Shown one piece after another: positions 15,644 to 23,280 of a DNA stretch of 27,239 nt. Every line of letters starts with the position of its first letter. The first letter of the stretch is position 1. Source of the stretch: Gammaproteobacteria bacterium (lineage in GTDB: Bacteria; Pseudomonadota; Gammaproteobacteria; UBA12402); assembly GCA_028282395.1 (NCBI GenBank), contig JANQHY010000286.1, positions 1 to 27,239 on the forward strand, in the 5' to 3' direction. The position numbers were made by a program, and so were the translations under genes. The notes below the pieces were generated by a model. The model did not search any database, was not told where the DNA came from, and worked only from the letters and a program-made list of their open reading frames with translations.

Positions 15644-17704
15644 GTGATTACAATCGTTGATAAAACACAACATCTGATGCTATTTAATAAAATGATGGCA
15701 TGGTTAAAAGCTGATACCCCATTCGCCTATACCAAAATTAATCACTATTTTTGGGAGATGCTGGTCAAAATAGAGCGGCAGCTAAATGGGCTAAAAGCTG
15801 ATAATCATAAAATTGCCTGGCGCCTTGATCGTCAAATCTATCACGATATGATGGAGTGTGGTTTTCTGGATGAAATGCTGGCGATGTTCCAACAACTCAA
15901 TCAACGACCGAAAAACCTGTTAACTGCTTTCTCTTACCACTCTTCGCCAGGTTCGTCACGTACTACCTGCGATCCTACCGTTGGCAAATCGGCTTGTGAG
16001 CGCATCTTCTCTCTTGTTCTTCCTAAAGGCTACCGTAATAATGGCACCGGCCTTGAGTTTAAGATGGCAGCTATCACTGGCGATATTAAAGACTTTTTTG
16101 ATTATGTTGCTGGCAAGCCGTCACTATTAATTGGTGGCAAAGAGGTAAGATTATTACCAGAATTTATTGGTGCCCGCGATATGAAACATATGCAAATCTC
16201 CAGTGGCAGAGCGAAATTATCACGGCAAAAAATTCTAACGAAAACACGGGCATTATTAGAAAAAGAGCCGTGGCGCAAAATAGTACTCATTCAGGCAGGC
16301 AGTGTATCATTCTGGTTGACAGTTAAACTCCAGAGGATATTTCCTGCAATAACTATTTGCGATATGGGCTTGCCACTTGATCTGGGTAATTTTACTTTAC
16401 TTAACACCAGAAAAAATGGCTGGGAAGTAGTATTTAGGGAGGAAATCATGAAAACTGTTGAGACCATTCACCCAGGATGGATGGAAAAAGAAGTCGCCTA
16501 TCCAGGAACAAACCGTGCGCAACAACAACGAATAAGAGATACTTTTCGCTATGGCTGCCATCCAGATGCTATAGAACTAACCAATGCTAATAATATCGTT
16601 CCACCGCAACCATTTAAACCTAAAAGAGCTTACTCAGGAGGAAAGCTAGCTTTTATTGAAAATAAAATTGCTGATTACTCACGTATTCAAGCACTGATGC
16701 AGCTATCAGAACAGAAAAATAGTTATGTTAATGGCGGACCCATTTCATCTCTGCTAGAGAAGTTTATTCACCAATTGCTTGATCTCGATGATAACCGCGC
16801 GGTTGTTGTCTGCTCAAGCTGCACAATGGGATTAAAGATATTAGCAGGCCTTGAGGCAATCAAACGTGGAAAACCATTGCGTTGGCTCGGCTCGGCATTT
16901 ACTTTCTTCTCGAGTTATATTGCAACTTTCTCTGATATAAATTTGGTCGATTGCGATCAACATGGCGTACTTAGCGAAAAAATATTGGCTGGCATTCCGA
17001 TCGATAGCTACGATGGAATCGTCTTTACCAATGTTTTTGGCTACCATCATGACTGGCGTTGGCTCGAACGCTTCTGCAGAAAGCATAATAAAGCACTGGT
17101 TATTGACAATGCGTTAGGCCTTCTCGATCGACCCGACAAAGGAAATAATCCCAGCAATGAAGCGATCTCTTGTCATCAAACTAAACCGTGGGGTGCTGGT
17201 GAAGGCGGTTTTATTATTGTTAAAAAAGATGAAGTGGCCACTGTACGGCAACTACTAAATTTCGGCAGAGGGCTACCTAGTTGGAGTTGGCGTTATGCTG
17301 ACAATGGCAAAATCTCTGATCTCGCTTGCGCAGCCATTTATGAACGCATGGAGCGTATTCCCAGCTGGGGCATACATTACCAATGGCAAAAGAAACGCTG
17401 CCTTGCACTAATCAATAGCCAAAATATAGCGCTAACAGCACTTGGTGAAACGCAGAATTCGCCACCTGCCTATGTATCACTCCTTGCCAAGCAACCAATT
17501 GCTGCTAGTGCACTCGATAATCCCCATTTCACCTTACTAAAATACTATCGCCCACCACATTTGGATAATCAAACAGCCGCGACTGCATTTCCTAATGCTA
17601 ATAGACTTTATCAACATATTGTCAATGTCCCTTGCCATCCCGACATGGTTCACATTGATAATGACACCATTACTAATGTTCTACGAGCACTAGCCGATAA
17701 ATAA
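15644..17704 (+). CDS. DegT/DnrJ/EryC1-type aminotransferase with N-terminal GT-D-like domain (fusion)
   Basis: 686 residues. From ~330 on it is a DegT/AHBA-type PLP enzyme: SSCTMGLKIL (391–400, where relatives have SGTAAL), VIDNALGLL with the ring-nitrogen Asp488, HQTKPWGAGEGG with PLP Lys514, and NGKISDLACAAI. These enzymes transaminate keto-sugars to amino sugars for surface glycans or secondary metabolites. Residues ~100–285 carry KPSLLIGG, LPEFIGARD and KIVLIQAGSVSFWL…ICDMGLPLDL, recalling the C-terminal part of GT-D (DUF1792) glycosyltransferases, but I do not see their acidic RFGDGE motif. That half is therefore tentative. The start is uncertain: GTG at 15644 and ATG at 15677 are both without a clear ribosome site. 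No sugar-nucleotide genes are adjacent, so it sits outside any obvious glycan cluster. Confidence 0.75.
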   Translation: MITIVDKTQHLMLFNKMMAWLKADTPFAYTKINHYFWEMLVKIERQLNGLKADNHKIAWRLDRQIYHDMMECGFLDEMLAMFQQLNQRPKNLLTAFSYHSSPGSSRTTCDPTVGKSACERIFSLVLPKGYRNNGTGLEFKMAAITGDIKDFFDYVAGKPSLLIGGKEVRLLPEFIGARDMKHMQISSGRAKLSRQKILTKTRALLEKEPWRKIVLIQAGSVSFWLTVKLQRIFPAITICDMGLPLDLGNFTLLNTRKNGWEVVFREEIMKTVETIHPGWMEKEVAYPGTNRAQQQRIRDTFRYGCHPDAIELTNANNIVPPQPFKPKRAYSGGKLAFIENKIADYSRIQALMQLSEQKNSYVNGGPISSLLEKFIHQLLDLDDNRAVVVCSSCTMGLKILAGLEAIKRGKPLRWLGSAFTFFSSYIATFSDINLVDCDQHGVLSEKILAGIPIDSYDGIVFTNVFGYHHDWRWLERFCRKHNKALVIDNALGLLDRPDKGNNPSNEAISCHQTKPWGAGEGGFIIVKKDEVATVRQLLNFGRGLPSWSWRYADNGKISDLACAAIYERMERIPSWGIHYQWQKKRCLALINSQNIALTALGETQNSPPAYVSLLAKQPIAASALDNPHFTLLKYYRPPHLDNQTAATAFPNANRLYQHIVNVPCHPDMVHIDNDTITNVLRALADK

Positions 17705-17728
17705 TCAGCTGGGAGATATACGCTGCTT

Positions 17729-18163
17729 TTAATGTTTATTTTGCGAACCAGGCGTACACATCCAAACTGGGCCATTTGCATTCGTTATCTCCACATATTG
17801 GCCTTCTGCATGTTTGCGTTTTTGTGGAACATAAAATCGGCAGCCTTGAGATTGACTATAATTAGCACCATGGACCGCATCTTTAGACGCTTGAACCACA
17901 CCTGCTGCAGTAAATGATTTCGCATAAGTCCCTATGATATAACAAGCACCATCATATTTTGCACCACACTCATAACCACAAGAGTGGTAGCGACCTAACC
18001 CTTCATCGCAATCAAGTGGTGTAACCGGACAATTATCCATTATTGTCTTTGCTACATTCTCTGCAGCTTGACCTGTTGGACAAGCAGGCGGTGTATCTGC
18101 CTGAGCCACTGCAATACTGAAAATAGCCGCAGATATAGAACAAATAAGAACTCTCTTAATCAT
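17729..18163 (-). CDS. Secreted cysteine-containing protein, unknown family (paralogue A)
   Basis: 144 residues. A clear Sec signal peptide (MIKRVLICSISAAIFSIAVA, cleavage probably after AQA at ~22) is followed by a small mature domain with about eight cysteines. Conserved with the upstream neighbour are PPACPTGQ, a DCD, GRYHSCGYECG, YDGACYIIGTYAKSFT and a C-terminal Cys. Paired cysteines suggest disulfides, so it is probably folded in the periplasm or outside the cell. No family was recognised. AGAGGTGA lies 4–5 bases before the ATG. The gene converges on the aminotransferase fusion with only 24 bases between. The two paralogues are a tandem duplication. Confidence 0.7.
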   Translation of the reverse strand: MIKRVLICSISAAIFSIAVAQADTPPACPTGQAAENVAKTIMDNCPVTPLDCDEGLGRYHSCGYECGAKYDGACYIIGTYAKSFTAAGVVQASKDAVHGANYSQSQGCRFYVPQKRKHAEGQYVEITNANGPVWMCTPGSQNKH

Positions 18164-18194
18164 GAATCACCTCTTTATTTATTTTCTTATCGGT

Positions 18195-18216
18195 AAATCT
18201 TTTGAAAGATTTTTTT
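18195..18216 (+). terminator. Hairpin followed by T-run between the secreted paralogues (plus orientation)
   Basis: AAATCTTT and AAAGATTT arms around a 2-base centre, then several T on the plus strand. It has the form of an intrinsic terminator for rightward transcription, but the nearest rightward gene ends 490 bases to the left. It may stop antisense read-through across the secreted genes, or be chance in AT-rich DNA. Confidence 0.3.
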
Positions 18217-18237
18217 ATTTATGCATATAATTTCTGC

Positions 18238-18663
18238 TTAATAACGTTTAACTGAATGTGCATGACAGACAACTGCATTATTACCATCCATTCTAGTGAT
18301 AGTCACATATGATTTTCTTGCCTGTTGAGGAGCAGGTATCGTGCAACTGTTATATTCATTATATGAAGCAACCTGCATTGCCTGTTTCGAGGCATTCGCT
18401 TCTCCTCCTGACGTGAACGATTTAGCATAAGTCCCCATAACGTAACAAGCACCATCATACATTGCGCCGTATTGATAATCACAAGTATGATAGCTTCCTA
18501 TATTGTCATCACAATCAGTCCCCTGACCAGGAACAGAAAGAATATTCTGCGCTAGAATACGCGCATCTTGTCCAGTCGGGCAAGCAGGAGGAGTACCAGC
18601 TTTAGCTATGGCGGTAGTAAAAACTGCAACGGACAACGTACAAATAAGAATTCTTTTAATCAT
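18238..18663 (-). CDS. Secreted cysteine-containing protein, unknown family (paralogue B)
   Basis: 141 residues from the ATG at 18663, which has AAGGAG six bases upstream; an open frame continues 24 codons further but lacks a ribosome site and would bury the signal peptide. The signal peptide is MIKRILICTLSVAVFTTAIA, with cleavage near AKA. The mature part shares PPACPTGQ, DCDDNIGSYHTCDYQYG, YDGACYVMGTYAKSFT and a late Cys with its neighbour, but is clearly diverged. Some cysteines of paralogue A are absent (Asp/Tyr-Gln in place of the second Cys in YEC), so disulfide pairing may differ. Function is unknown. Confidence 0.7.
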   Translation of the reverse strand: MIKRILICTLSVAVFTTAIAKAGTPPACPTGQDARILAQNILSVPGQGTDCDDNIGSYHTCDYQYGAMYDGACYVMGTYAKSFTSGGEANASKQAMQVASYNEYNSCTIPAPQQARKSYVTITRMDGNNAVVCHAHSVKRY

Positions 18664-18844
18664 AAGATCTCCTTTTTTATTATATTTCAATTGACTATGT
18701 AAGCGCATGGAATACACATGCGCTTTATAATACACTATTTTTTTTAAAAGTAAATAAAGCTTACTATAAAAATATACTTTAGATTACAAATAGAGCCTGA
18801 AGTAGGCTAATTGAGAAAATTTATGACAACCTAGCAGTAAGACC

Positions 18845-19819
18845 TTATTCTCTTCTTTCACCCTTCTTAGACAAATTGGCTTTGCTTGAGCGCAGCTGTT
18901 GTAAGAAACAGAGTTGCTGATAAAGCATGTGCGTTAACGGCATTTGCTGATGATATCTTTGCGCAATCGCGAGCGGATTTTCATAGATAGCCTCTAGTTC
19001 CAACTCTTTCCCACTATCATAATCCTCTTTTAAGCTCGGGTAGGCTGCTATTTTTGCTTCCCTAACCTGCTGGAGAGCTGCCATCATCTTCTCTAACGAT
19101 AATTCAGCACCGCAATGATTTGCTATATTAGTGACTTCGCTAGCAATATGGCTAATTAGTTCGAAGCTATGTGGATTATCATATAGCGCTTGAATCGTGC
19201 TATCTAAAACCACACACAAGCCATTACCAGGAATGTTTCTAACAAGTTTTTTCCAGCGAATATGTGCCAAGTTCTCATTAACTTCTGTTTGAATTCCGGT
19301 CTTATTAAAATCATTAGCGATCTCCTGCAATAGTGGCGATACAGGAACATGATTTTTTGTGTTATTATAACCAGCCAAGGCAAGATCAGAAAGACCATAA
19401 TGTTTAATACGTCCCGGTTGAGCTTGATTGACTTTAAGTGCAATTGTCGCACCAATAATCTGCTCATCACTGATATACTTTGCGAGCCTCTCTTCATAAC
19501 CAATACCATTTTGCAGAATAATAATCACTCCATTATTAGTTAACAATTGCGGCAATTGAAAAATCATTTCCGCATTGCTAGTCGTCTTGGTTGCCAAAAT
19601 TACGACATCGCACTTAGGCATAGCATCAATAGCATGATAAACATCCAGATCGGTTAGCTGGAGTACGCTTTGCGGCTGCTCTATTGTGAGTCCTTGTTGC
19701 CTAAGTGTATTAAAATTGCTGCGCGCAAGAAACGAAACTTGCTTGCCAATATTTTTTAAATGCGCGCCAACAAAACCACCAATCGCACCGGCACCAACAA
19801 TCGCATAATGTAAATTCAT
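18845..19819 (-). CDS. Ketopantoate reductase (PanE/ApbA) family protein
   Basis: 324 residues. NADP-binding GAGAIGG is at 9–15, and the family signatures VILATKTT and ILQNGIGYEE mark the nucleotide-binding half. RWKKLVRNIPGNGLCVVL carries the catalytic Lys and the nearby Asn of the family (in PanE the Lys is in KLxxN). PanE reduces 2-dehydropantoate to pantoate in pantothenate synthesis. Many paralogues act on other 2-keto acids in biosynthetic clusters, and the placement downstream of an exporter, a degenerate acyl-CoA dehydrogenase and an acyltransferase suggests such a role. The start is supported by AGGAAGTG 6–8 bases upstream. It lies 30 bases after the acyltransferase stop and is the last gene of the operon. 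Confidence 0.82.
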   Translation of the reverse strand: MNLHYAIVGAGAIGGFVGAHLKNIGKQVSFLARSNFNTLRQQGLTIEQPQSVLQLTDLDVYHAIDAMPKCDVVILATKTTSNAEMIFQLPQLLTNNGVIIILQNGIGYEERLAKYISDEQIIGATIALKVNQAQPGRIKHYGLSDLALAGYNNTKNHVPVSPLLQEIANDFNKTGIQTEVNENLAHIRWKKLVRNIPGNGLCVVLDSTIQALYDNPHSFELISHIASEVTNIANHCGAELSLEKMMAALQQVREAKIAAYPSLKEDYDSGKELELEAIYENPLAIAQRYHQQMPLTHMLYQQLCFLQQLRSSKANLSKKGERRE

Positions 19820-19849
19820 CTCATCACTTCCTCTACTATAAAAGGGTGA

Positions 19850-20413
19850 CTAACGCCAAGAAAGATAGTTCCCTTCAGAATCAAAACATTTGGTTAAACA
19901 CTCTTTTTCAAGCGCAAGGATTCTATCTTTTGGCCGGGGCTTAATTTTTCTTGCTGGTGAACCGACATAGATAGACCATGGCTCAGTATCTTTTGTTACC
20001 AAACTATTTGCGCCAACATAAGTCCCCTCTGCCAACGTAACACCAGGCAAAACAATACATCCAGTACCCAAATGCACATGTTTTTCTAATATTACATGAG
20101 ATCTATCTACTTTACGAAACTGCGGCGGCACTGCCGGCCCCATAAGCCAATCACCACGCCCCTCATCTGTGCCGGTAACAATGCGACAACCTTGAGAGAT
20201 ACCAGTAAATCCTTGCATTTCAAAAATTCCACCACCAATAATTGATGAGTGGGCGCCTATATGGGAAAAACTTTCAACACGGCTATTTTCCGCACCAACA
20301 AACAGAACAAAATCATCAATAATAACAGAATGTCCCAATACAATTTTCTCAGCAAAAACAATTTTTGCCTGAGAATGAATAATGGTATCTTTTCCTTGTG
20401 CTTTAAATTTCAT
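19850..20413 (-). CDS. Left-handed beta-helix (hexapeptide) acyltransferase
   Basis: 187 residues with hexapeptide turns through most of the length (ENSRVESFSHIGAHSSIIGG; LEKHVHLGTGCIVLPGVTLAE) and the closing AxSLVTKD…IYVGSPARKI that marks WbbJ/NodL/virginiamycin-type O- or N-acetyltransferases. His116-type residues in the helix fit a catalytic base. It would move an acetyl or other acyl group from CoA onto a sugar or metabolite. The ATG at 20413 is chosen. A TTG at 20425 overlaps the stop of the upstream gene in TTGA and is equally possible by translational coupling; neither has a strong ribosome site. It sits between an acyl-CoA-dehydrogenase-like gene and a ketopantoate-reductase-like gene. 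The acceptor is unknown. Confidence 0.8.
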   Translation of the reverse strand: MKFKAQGKDTIIHSQAKIVFAEKIVLGHSVIIDDFVLFVGAENSRVESFSHIGAHSSIIGGGIFEMQGFTGISQGCRIVTGTDEGRGDWLMGPAVPPQFRKVDRSHVILEKHVHLGTGCIVLPGVTLAEGTYVGANSLVTKDTEPWSIYVGSPARKIKPRPKDRILALEKECLTKCFDSEGNYLSWR

Positions 20414-20421
20414 TACGCTAC

Positions 20422-21429
20422 TCAACTATCAGCTAAATATGCCTGCAATTGTTCAATTTGAAAAGCAATAGCACTATACAACCAAACCTCTCGACATAGT
20501 CGCTGAACTTTGGCATGTGGCAGTAATGCACTACCGGATAGTGTCAGGCGCGCAAATTCGCTGCAAGAATTGGCAAGCCTCCGTCCTTGCGCTCGGAGTG
20601 AAAACGGTTCATTTATTGGTTGAGAAATTTTCTTAATGTAATGATTAAGCTGCTGCTGTAGTGCATGATACTTCGCTTGCACAAATTCCGCATCAAAATG
20701 ACGCGACCTTTCTACCTCTTTTAACAATGCCTGACTAACGCCGGCAAAATTATAAATAGTAGGGTGTGGGACCGCGGGCAAATACTCATCAGGAGGAATA
20801 GTGCATAACAGCTCACTTTTTTTAATCGGCCAATTATTCAAATCAATACGTACAGTACTCACTGCATTGACAACAACGGTTTCAATTCTTTCACTACATT
20901 GGATTGTTCCATCGTCGCTCTGGTAATTTTTGAAGGGAAGTAGTGCGTAGCAAAGGTCATCATTGTAAAGAAATGAGATGAGAATTTTATCAAAAAACCC
21001 ATACCCAGATACCCATGGCATGGTTACCGAAAGGCGTAAACTATCGCCATCTTCAATAGCTGTTGTTTTTTTAGCAGACAAGCAAACGCCCACGGCTTGT
21101 TGTTTCTCAGCCATCCCACTAAATAGGGCTTTCACTTCTTCCGTTATTGGATATTTTGACAGATCCATTACAACATATTGGTGCTGTGCTTGGAGAAATA
21201 ATAATGCCGCAGAATAATTAGCTAACAGCATATTATAGCGAACCAGAGCATGATGATCGGCACCCCATCCACCTAACTCCTGTGGCACTAACAATCCTAA
21301 TGCACCTAATTTTTTAAAACGGCTAAATACTTCTACAAGCTGTTGATAATCAGCATCGAGTTCATTTGCGATCGGAGCGATTTCCGTTTCAAGAAAGTCC
21401 TTAACTTTTTCCAAACGCGCATTTATCAA
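20422..21429 (-). CDS. Degenerate acyl-CoA dehydrogenase-like protein
   Basis: 335 residues, about 45 shorter than typical acyl-CoA dehydrogenases. The N-terminal helical part is recognisable (LGALGLLVPQELGGWGADH). The flavin-contact segment is altered: VGVCLSAKKTT stands where active enzymes have a Leu-Thr-Glu-Pro-x2-Gly-Ser pattern. A PWVSGYGFFDKILI strand replaces the usual Trp-Ile-Thr-Asn-Gly region. I cannot find the catalytic Glu. It may have lost dehydrogenase activity, or may bind a carrier-bound acyl group as some cluster-borne relatives do. The start is TTG, supported by AGGAGA 6 bases upstream and by the lack of an in-frame ATG before residue 67. It lies 36 bases after the MFS gene. 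Confidence 0.68.
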   Translation of the reverse strand: MINARLEKVKDFLETEIAPIANELDADYQQLVEVFSRFKKLGALGLLVPQELGGWGADHHALVRYNMLLANYSAALLFLQAQHQYVVMDLSKYPITEEVKALFSGMAEKQQAVGVCLSAKKTTAIEDGDSLRLSVTMPWVSGYGFFDKILISFLYNDDLCYALLPFKNYQSDDGTIQCSERIETVVVNAVSTVRIDLNNWPIKKSELLCTIPPDEYLPAVPHPTIYNFAGVSQALLKEVERSRHFDAEFVQAKYHALQQQLNHYIKKISQPINEPFSLRAQGRRLANSCSEFARLTLSGSALLPHAKVQRLCREVWLYSAIAFQIEQLQAYLADS

Positions 21430-21465
21430 AACAATCTCCTAAAAACCATTATAAATATCATGTCA

Positions 21466-22701
21466 TTAATCAAAACCAATGACACTAAACTTAGCTGTTA
21501 ATAGTGTCGCTAAGGCTAAAATAACACAGCTAAAAACCAGTGGAACAAAAACATTTATCGTCTGCAATAGTCCAGAAATAGTTGGTGCAATTGTCCAAAC
21601 CAGTGACATCATTGATGCTGTCACGCCCATAATACGTCCTTGCTGCGATTCATCAGTACGATTGGAGAGAATAGTGACTAATAGTACATAGGCAGCGCTC
21701 ACACCTATTGCAATAAAAGGCAGCGCTATCCAACCAACCCAAGGGTTATGCCAAACTAACATCAAGAAAATAGGTATCAATTGCATAATCATTGCAATGA
21801 AACAGATCAATTCAAGGCGCTGACGCTTACTGATACGCGGAACAATAAATATCATAGTAATAGCAAACCAGACAGCAAACAGTGTCAAAAATACCGTGTT
21901 GGTTAATTTGTCAAAATGGTAAACTTTAATAGCATAAACAGCCAAATAATTTAGAAAGCCTAAGTAGCCAAAAAGAAAACAGGTTAATGTGACCATGATT
22001 AATTGTGTTTTTGCAGATTTAAATGTCTCAATAATGTTTTTTAGTCCTGATAAAAGTAACGATCCTGATTCCTTACGTCCATGGCCTGGCGTTTTATGTA
22101 GAAAAACGGACAATAAAAATGCCGTAAGCAGACAGATAATAGCAACAATATAAAACGGCAATGCTGGAGAAAACTGTGGCAACAAATTCTCATTAGAAAA
22201 AACGCCACCGATCACTGGGCCAATCATCCAACCAATCGCTGAAGCACCGCAAGCCATACTAATACGACCAGCCTTCTCTTCAAAGGGGCAACCATCAATA
22301 ATTGCCGCTTGGGCAATCGGAAAACTCCCCGCTGTCACGCCAGAGATTAATCGTCCGATAATTAATAGAGTAACGCTATGCAGTGAAATGCCAATGGCAG
22401 AAATTATCAATCCGCCAACATTGCCTAGCAGTGAAACTAATAGCACCGGTTTGCGCCCATAGCGATCAGAGGCCTCACCCAATAGTGCCGCACCAAAAAA
22501 CATTGCTGCAGGATAGCTTGCTAGGGTAACACCATAAAGGATATAGCGTGCTTCATTAGAAGTTGCTACGGTAAACAGATGGCTATTACTCTGCATAAAC
22601 AGCGGCGCCAGTATGGGAAAAATCATTCCTAAACCAATGGAATCGATAAAAATAACTGTTAAAAGAATGACATATACTGTCATTGCGGAGGATTTTTTCA
22701 T
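21466..22701 (-). CDS. MFS drug/metabolite exporter, TetA-like (DHA1 family)
   Basis: 411 residues with the 12-helix pattern of the major facilitator superfamily. Helix 1 holds DSIGLGMIFPILAPLF, matching the D-x-G-x-G-x3-P-x-L-P type opening of TetA-like exporters. Motif A, GEASDRYGRKP (75–85), is in the first cytoplasmic loop, and RLISGVTAGSFPIAQA resembles motif B. It should export a small molecule in exchange for protons; the substrate is unknown. A promoter candidate lies about 40–70 bases upstream, and the next three genes follow with short gaps, so the exporter leads a four-gene operon. In that context it probably exports whatever the downstream enzymes produce, or protects the cell from it. 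Confidence 0.85.
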   Translation of the reverse strand: MKKSSAMTVYVILLTVIFIDSIGLGMIFPILAPLFMQSNSHLFTVATSNEARYILYGVTLASYPAAMFFGAALLGEASDRYGRKPVLLVSLLGNVGGLIISAIGISLHSVTLLIIGRLISGVTAGSFPIAQAAIIDGCPFEEKAGRISMACGASAIGWMIGPVIGGVFSNENLLPQFSPALPFYIVAIICLLTAFLLSVFLHKTPGHGRKESGSLLLSGLKNIIETFKSAKTQLIMVTLTCFLFGYLGFLNYLAVYAIKVYHFDKLTNTVFLTLFAVWFAITMIFIVPRISKRQRLELICFIAMIMQLIPIFLMLVWHNPWVGWIALPFIAIGVSAAYVLLVTILSNRTDESQQGRIMGVTASMMSLVWTIAPTISGLLQTINVFVPLVFSCVILALATLLTAKFSVIGFD

Positions 22702-22743
22702 TGCGAATGCCTTAAATATTTCTTCTAAACGACTAAATGGGGT

Positions 22744-22772
22744 ATTCTATGATGCTCATAATGTGATTGCAA
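22744..22772 (-). promoter_or_regulatory. Promoter candidate for the MFS-led operon
   Basis: On the minus strand: TTGCAA, 17 bases, TAGAAT (−10 with one mismatch). Transcription would start near 22738, about 37 bases before the exporter ATG at 22701. Confidence 0.45.
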
Positions 22773-22877
22773 CCCATTAATCTGCGTTCAAAAGATGCAG
22801 CAAAGGGAATATCATCATCAAAAAATTAGTGGTATATTTTAGAAATCGCTCATAGGGCTTTTTAATGGGGGTTATTT

Positions 22878-23279
22878 ATGCGTTTCAAACATCATCATGT
22901 ATCACTCTCAGTTAAAAATATAGCAGCAAGTATCAACTTTTATCGCTATTTTGGCTATGAGAAAATATTTGATAGTTATCTGGAAAAAAGACGATGCCAA
23001 TTGGTTCATTTGAAGATGGCCAATACCATTATTGAACTCTTCTGTTTTGATACGCCAGCACAACAAAACAGATCTGCTGATCTTGCAGAGGATTTACAAC
23101 GTGGTGGAATTCGCCACTTTGCCTTCGAGGTTGATGATATTAAGGCTGCACAAGCCTGGGTGAAAAAACAGCTTAGCCAGTCTGTTGAAGTCCACTCTGG
23201 CGCCTCAGTTGACTATCTTTTTATTCGTGATCCCGACGGTAATTTTGTTGAGATTGTTGAGGATAATCGCTTTAAATAG
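22878..23279 (+). CDS. VOC-superfamily (glyoxalase/bleomycin-resistance fold) protein
   Basis: 133 residues, one complete vicinal-oxygen-chelate unit of two beta-alpha-beta-beta-beta modules: HHVSLSVKNIAASINFY (His7), TIIELF (Glu53), IRHFAFEVDDI (His80), and FIRDPDGNFVEIVED (Glu125). The four residues match the metal ligands of glyoxalase I-like enzymes, so metal binding is likely. Function within the family (lactoylglutathione lyase, dioxygenase, antibiotic binding) cannot be decided. GGGGG lies 8 bases before the ATG. It stands alone on the plus strand and converges on icmB with a single base between the stop codons, so no terminator is seen between them. Confidence 0.85.
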   Translation: MRFKHHHVSLSVKNIAASINFYRYFGYEKIFDSYLEKRRCQLVHLKMANTIIELFCFDTPAQQNRSADLAEDLQRGGIRHFAFEVDDIKAAQAWVKKQLSQSVEVHSGASVDYLFIRDPDGNFVEIVEDNRFK

Positions 23280-23280
23280 A

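Noticed and set aside
15374..15673. 99-codon minus-strand frame upstream of the aminotransferase fusion
   Set aside because: It overlaps the start of the fusion gene, has no ribosome site, and its C-terminal peptide has the look of a translated intergenic repeat.
18794..18808. Short hairpin (AGCCT/AGGCT) downstream of the ketopantoate-reductase-like gene as a terminator
   Set aside because: The stem is only 5 bp and no T-run follows in the direction of transcription.
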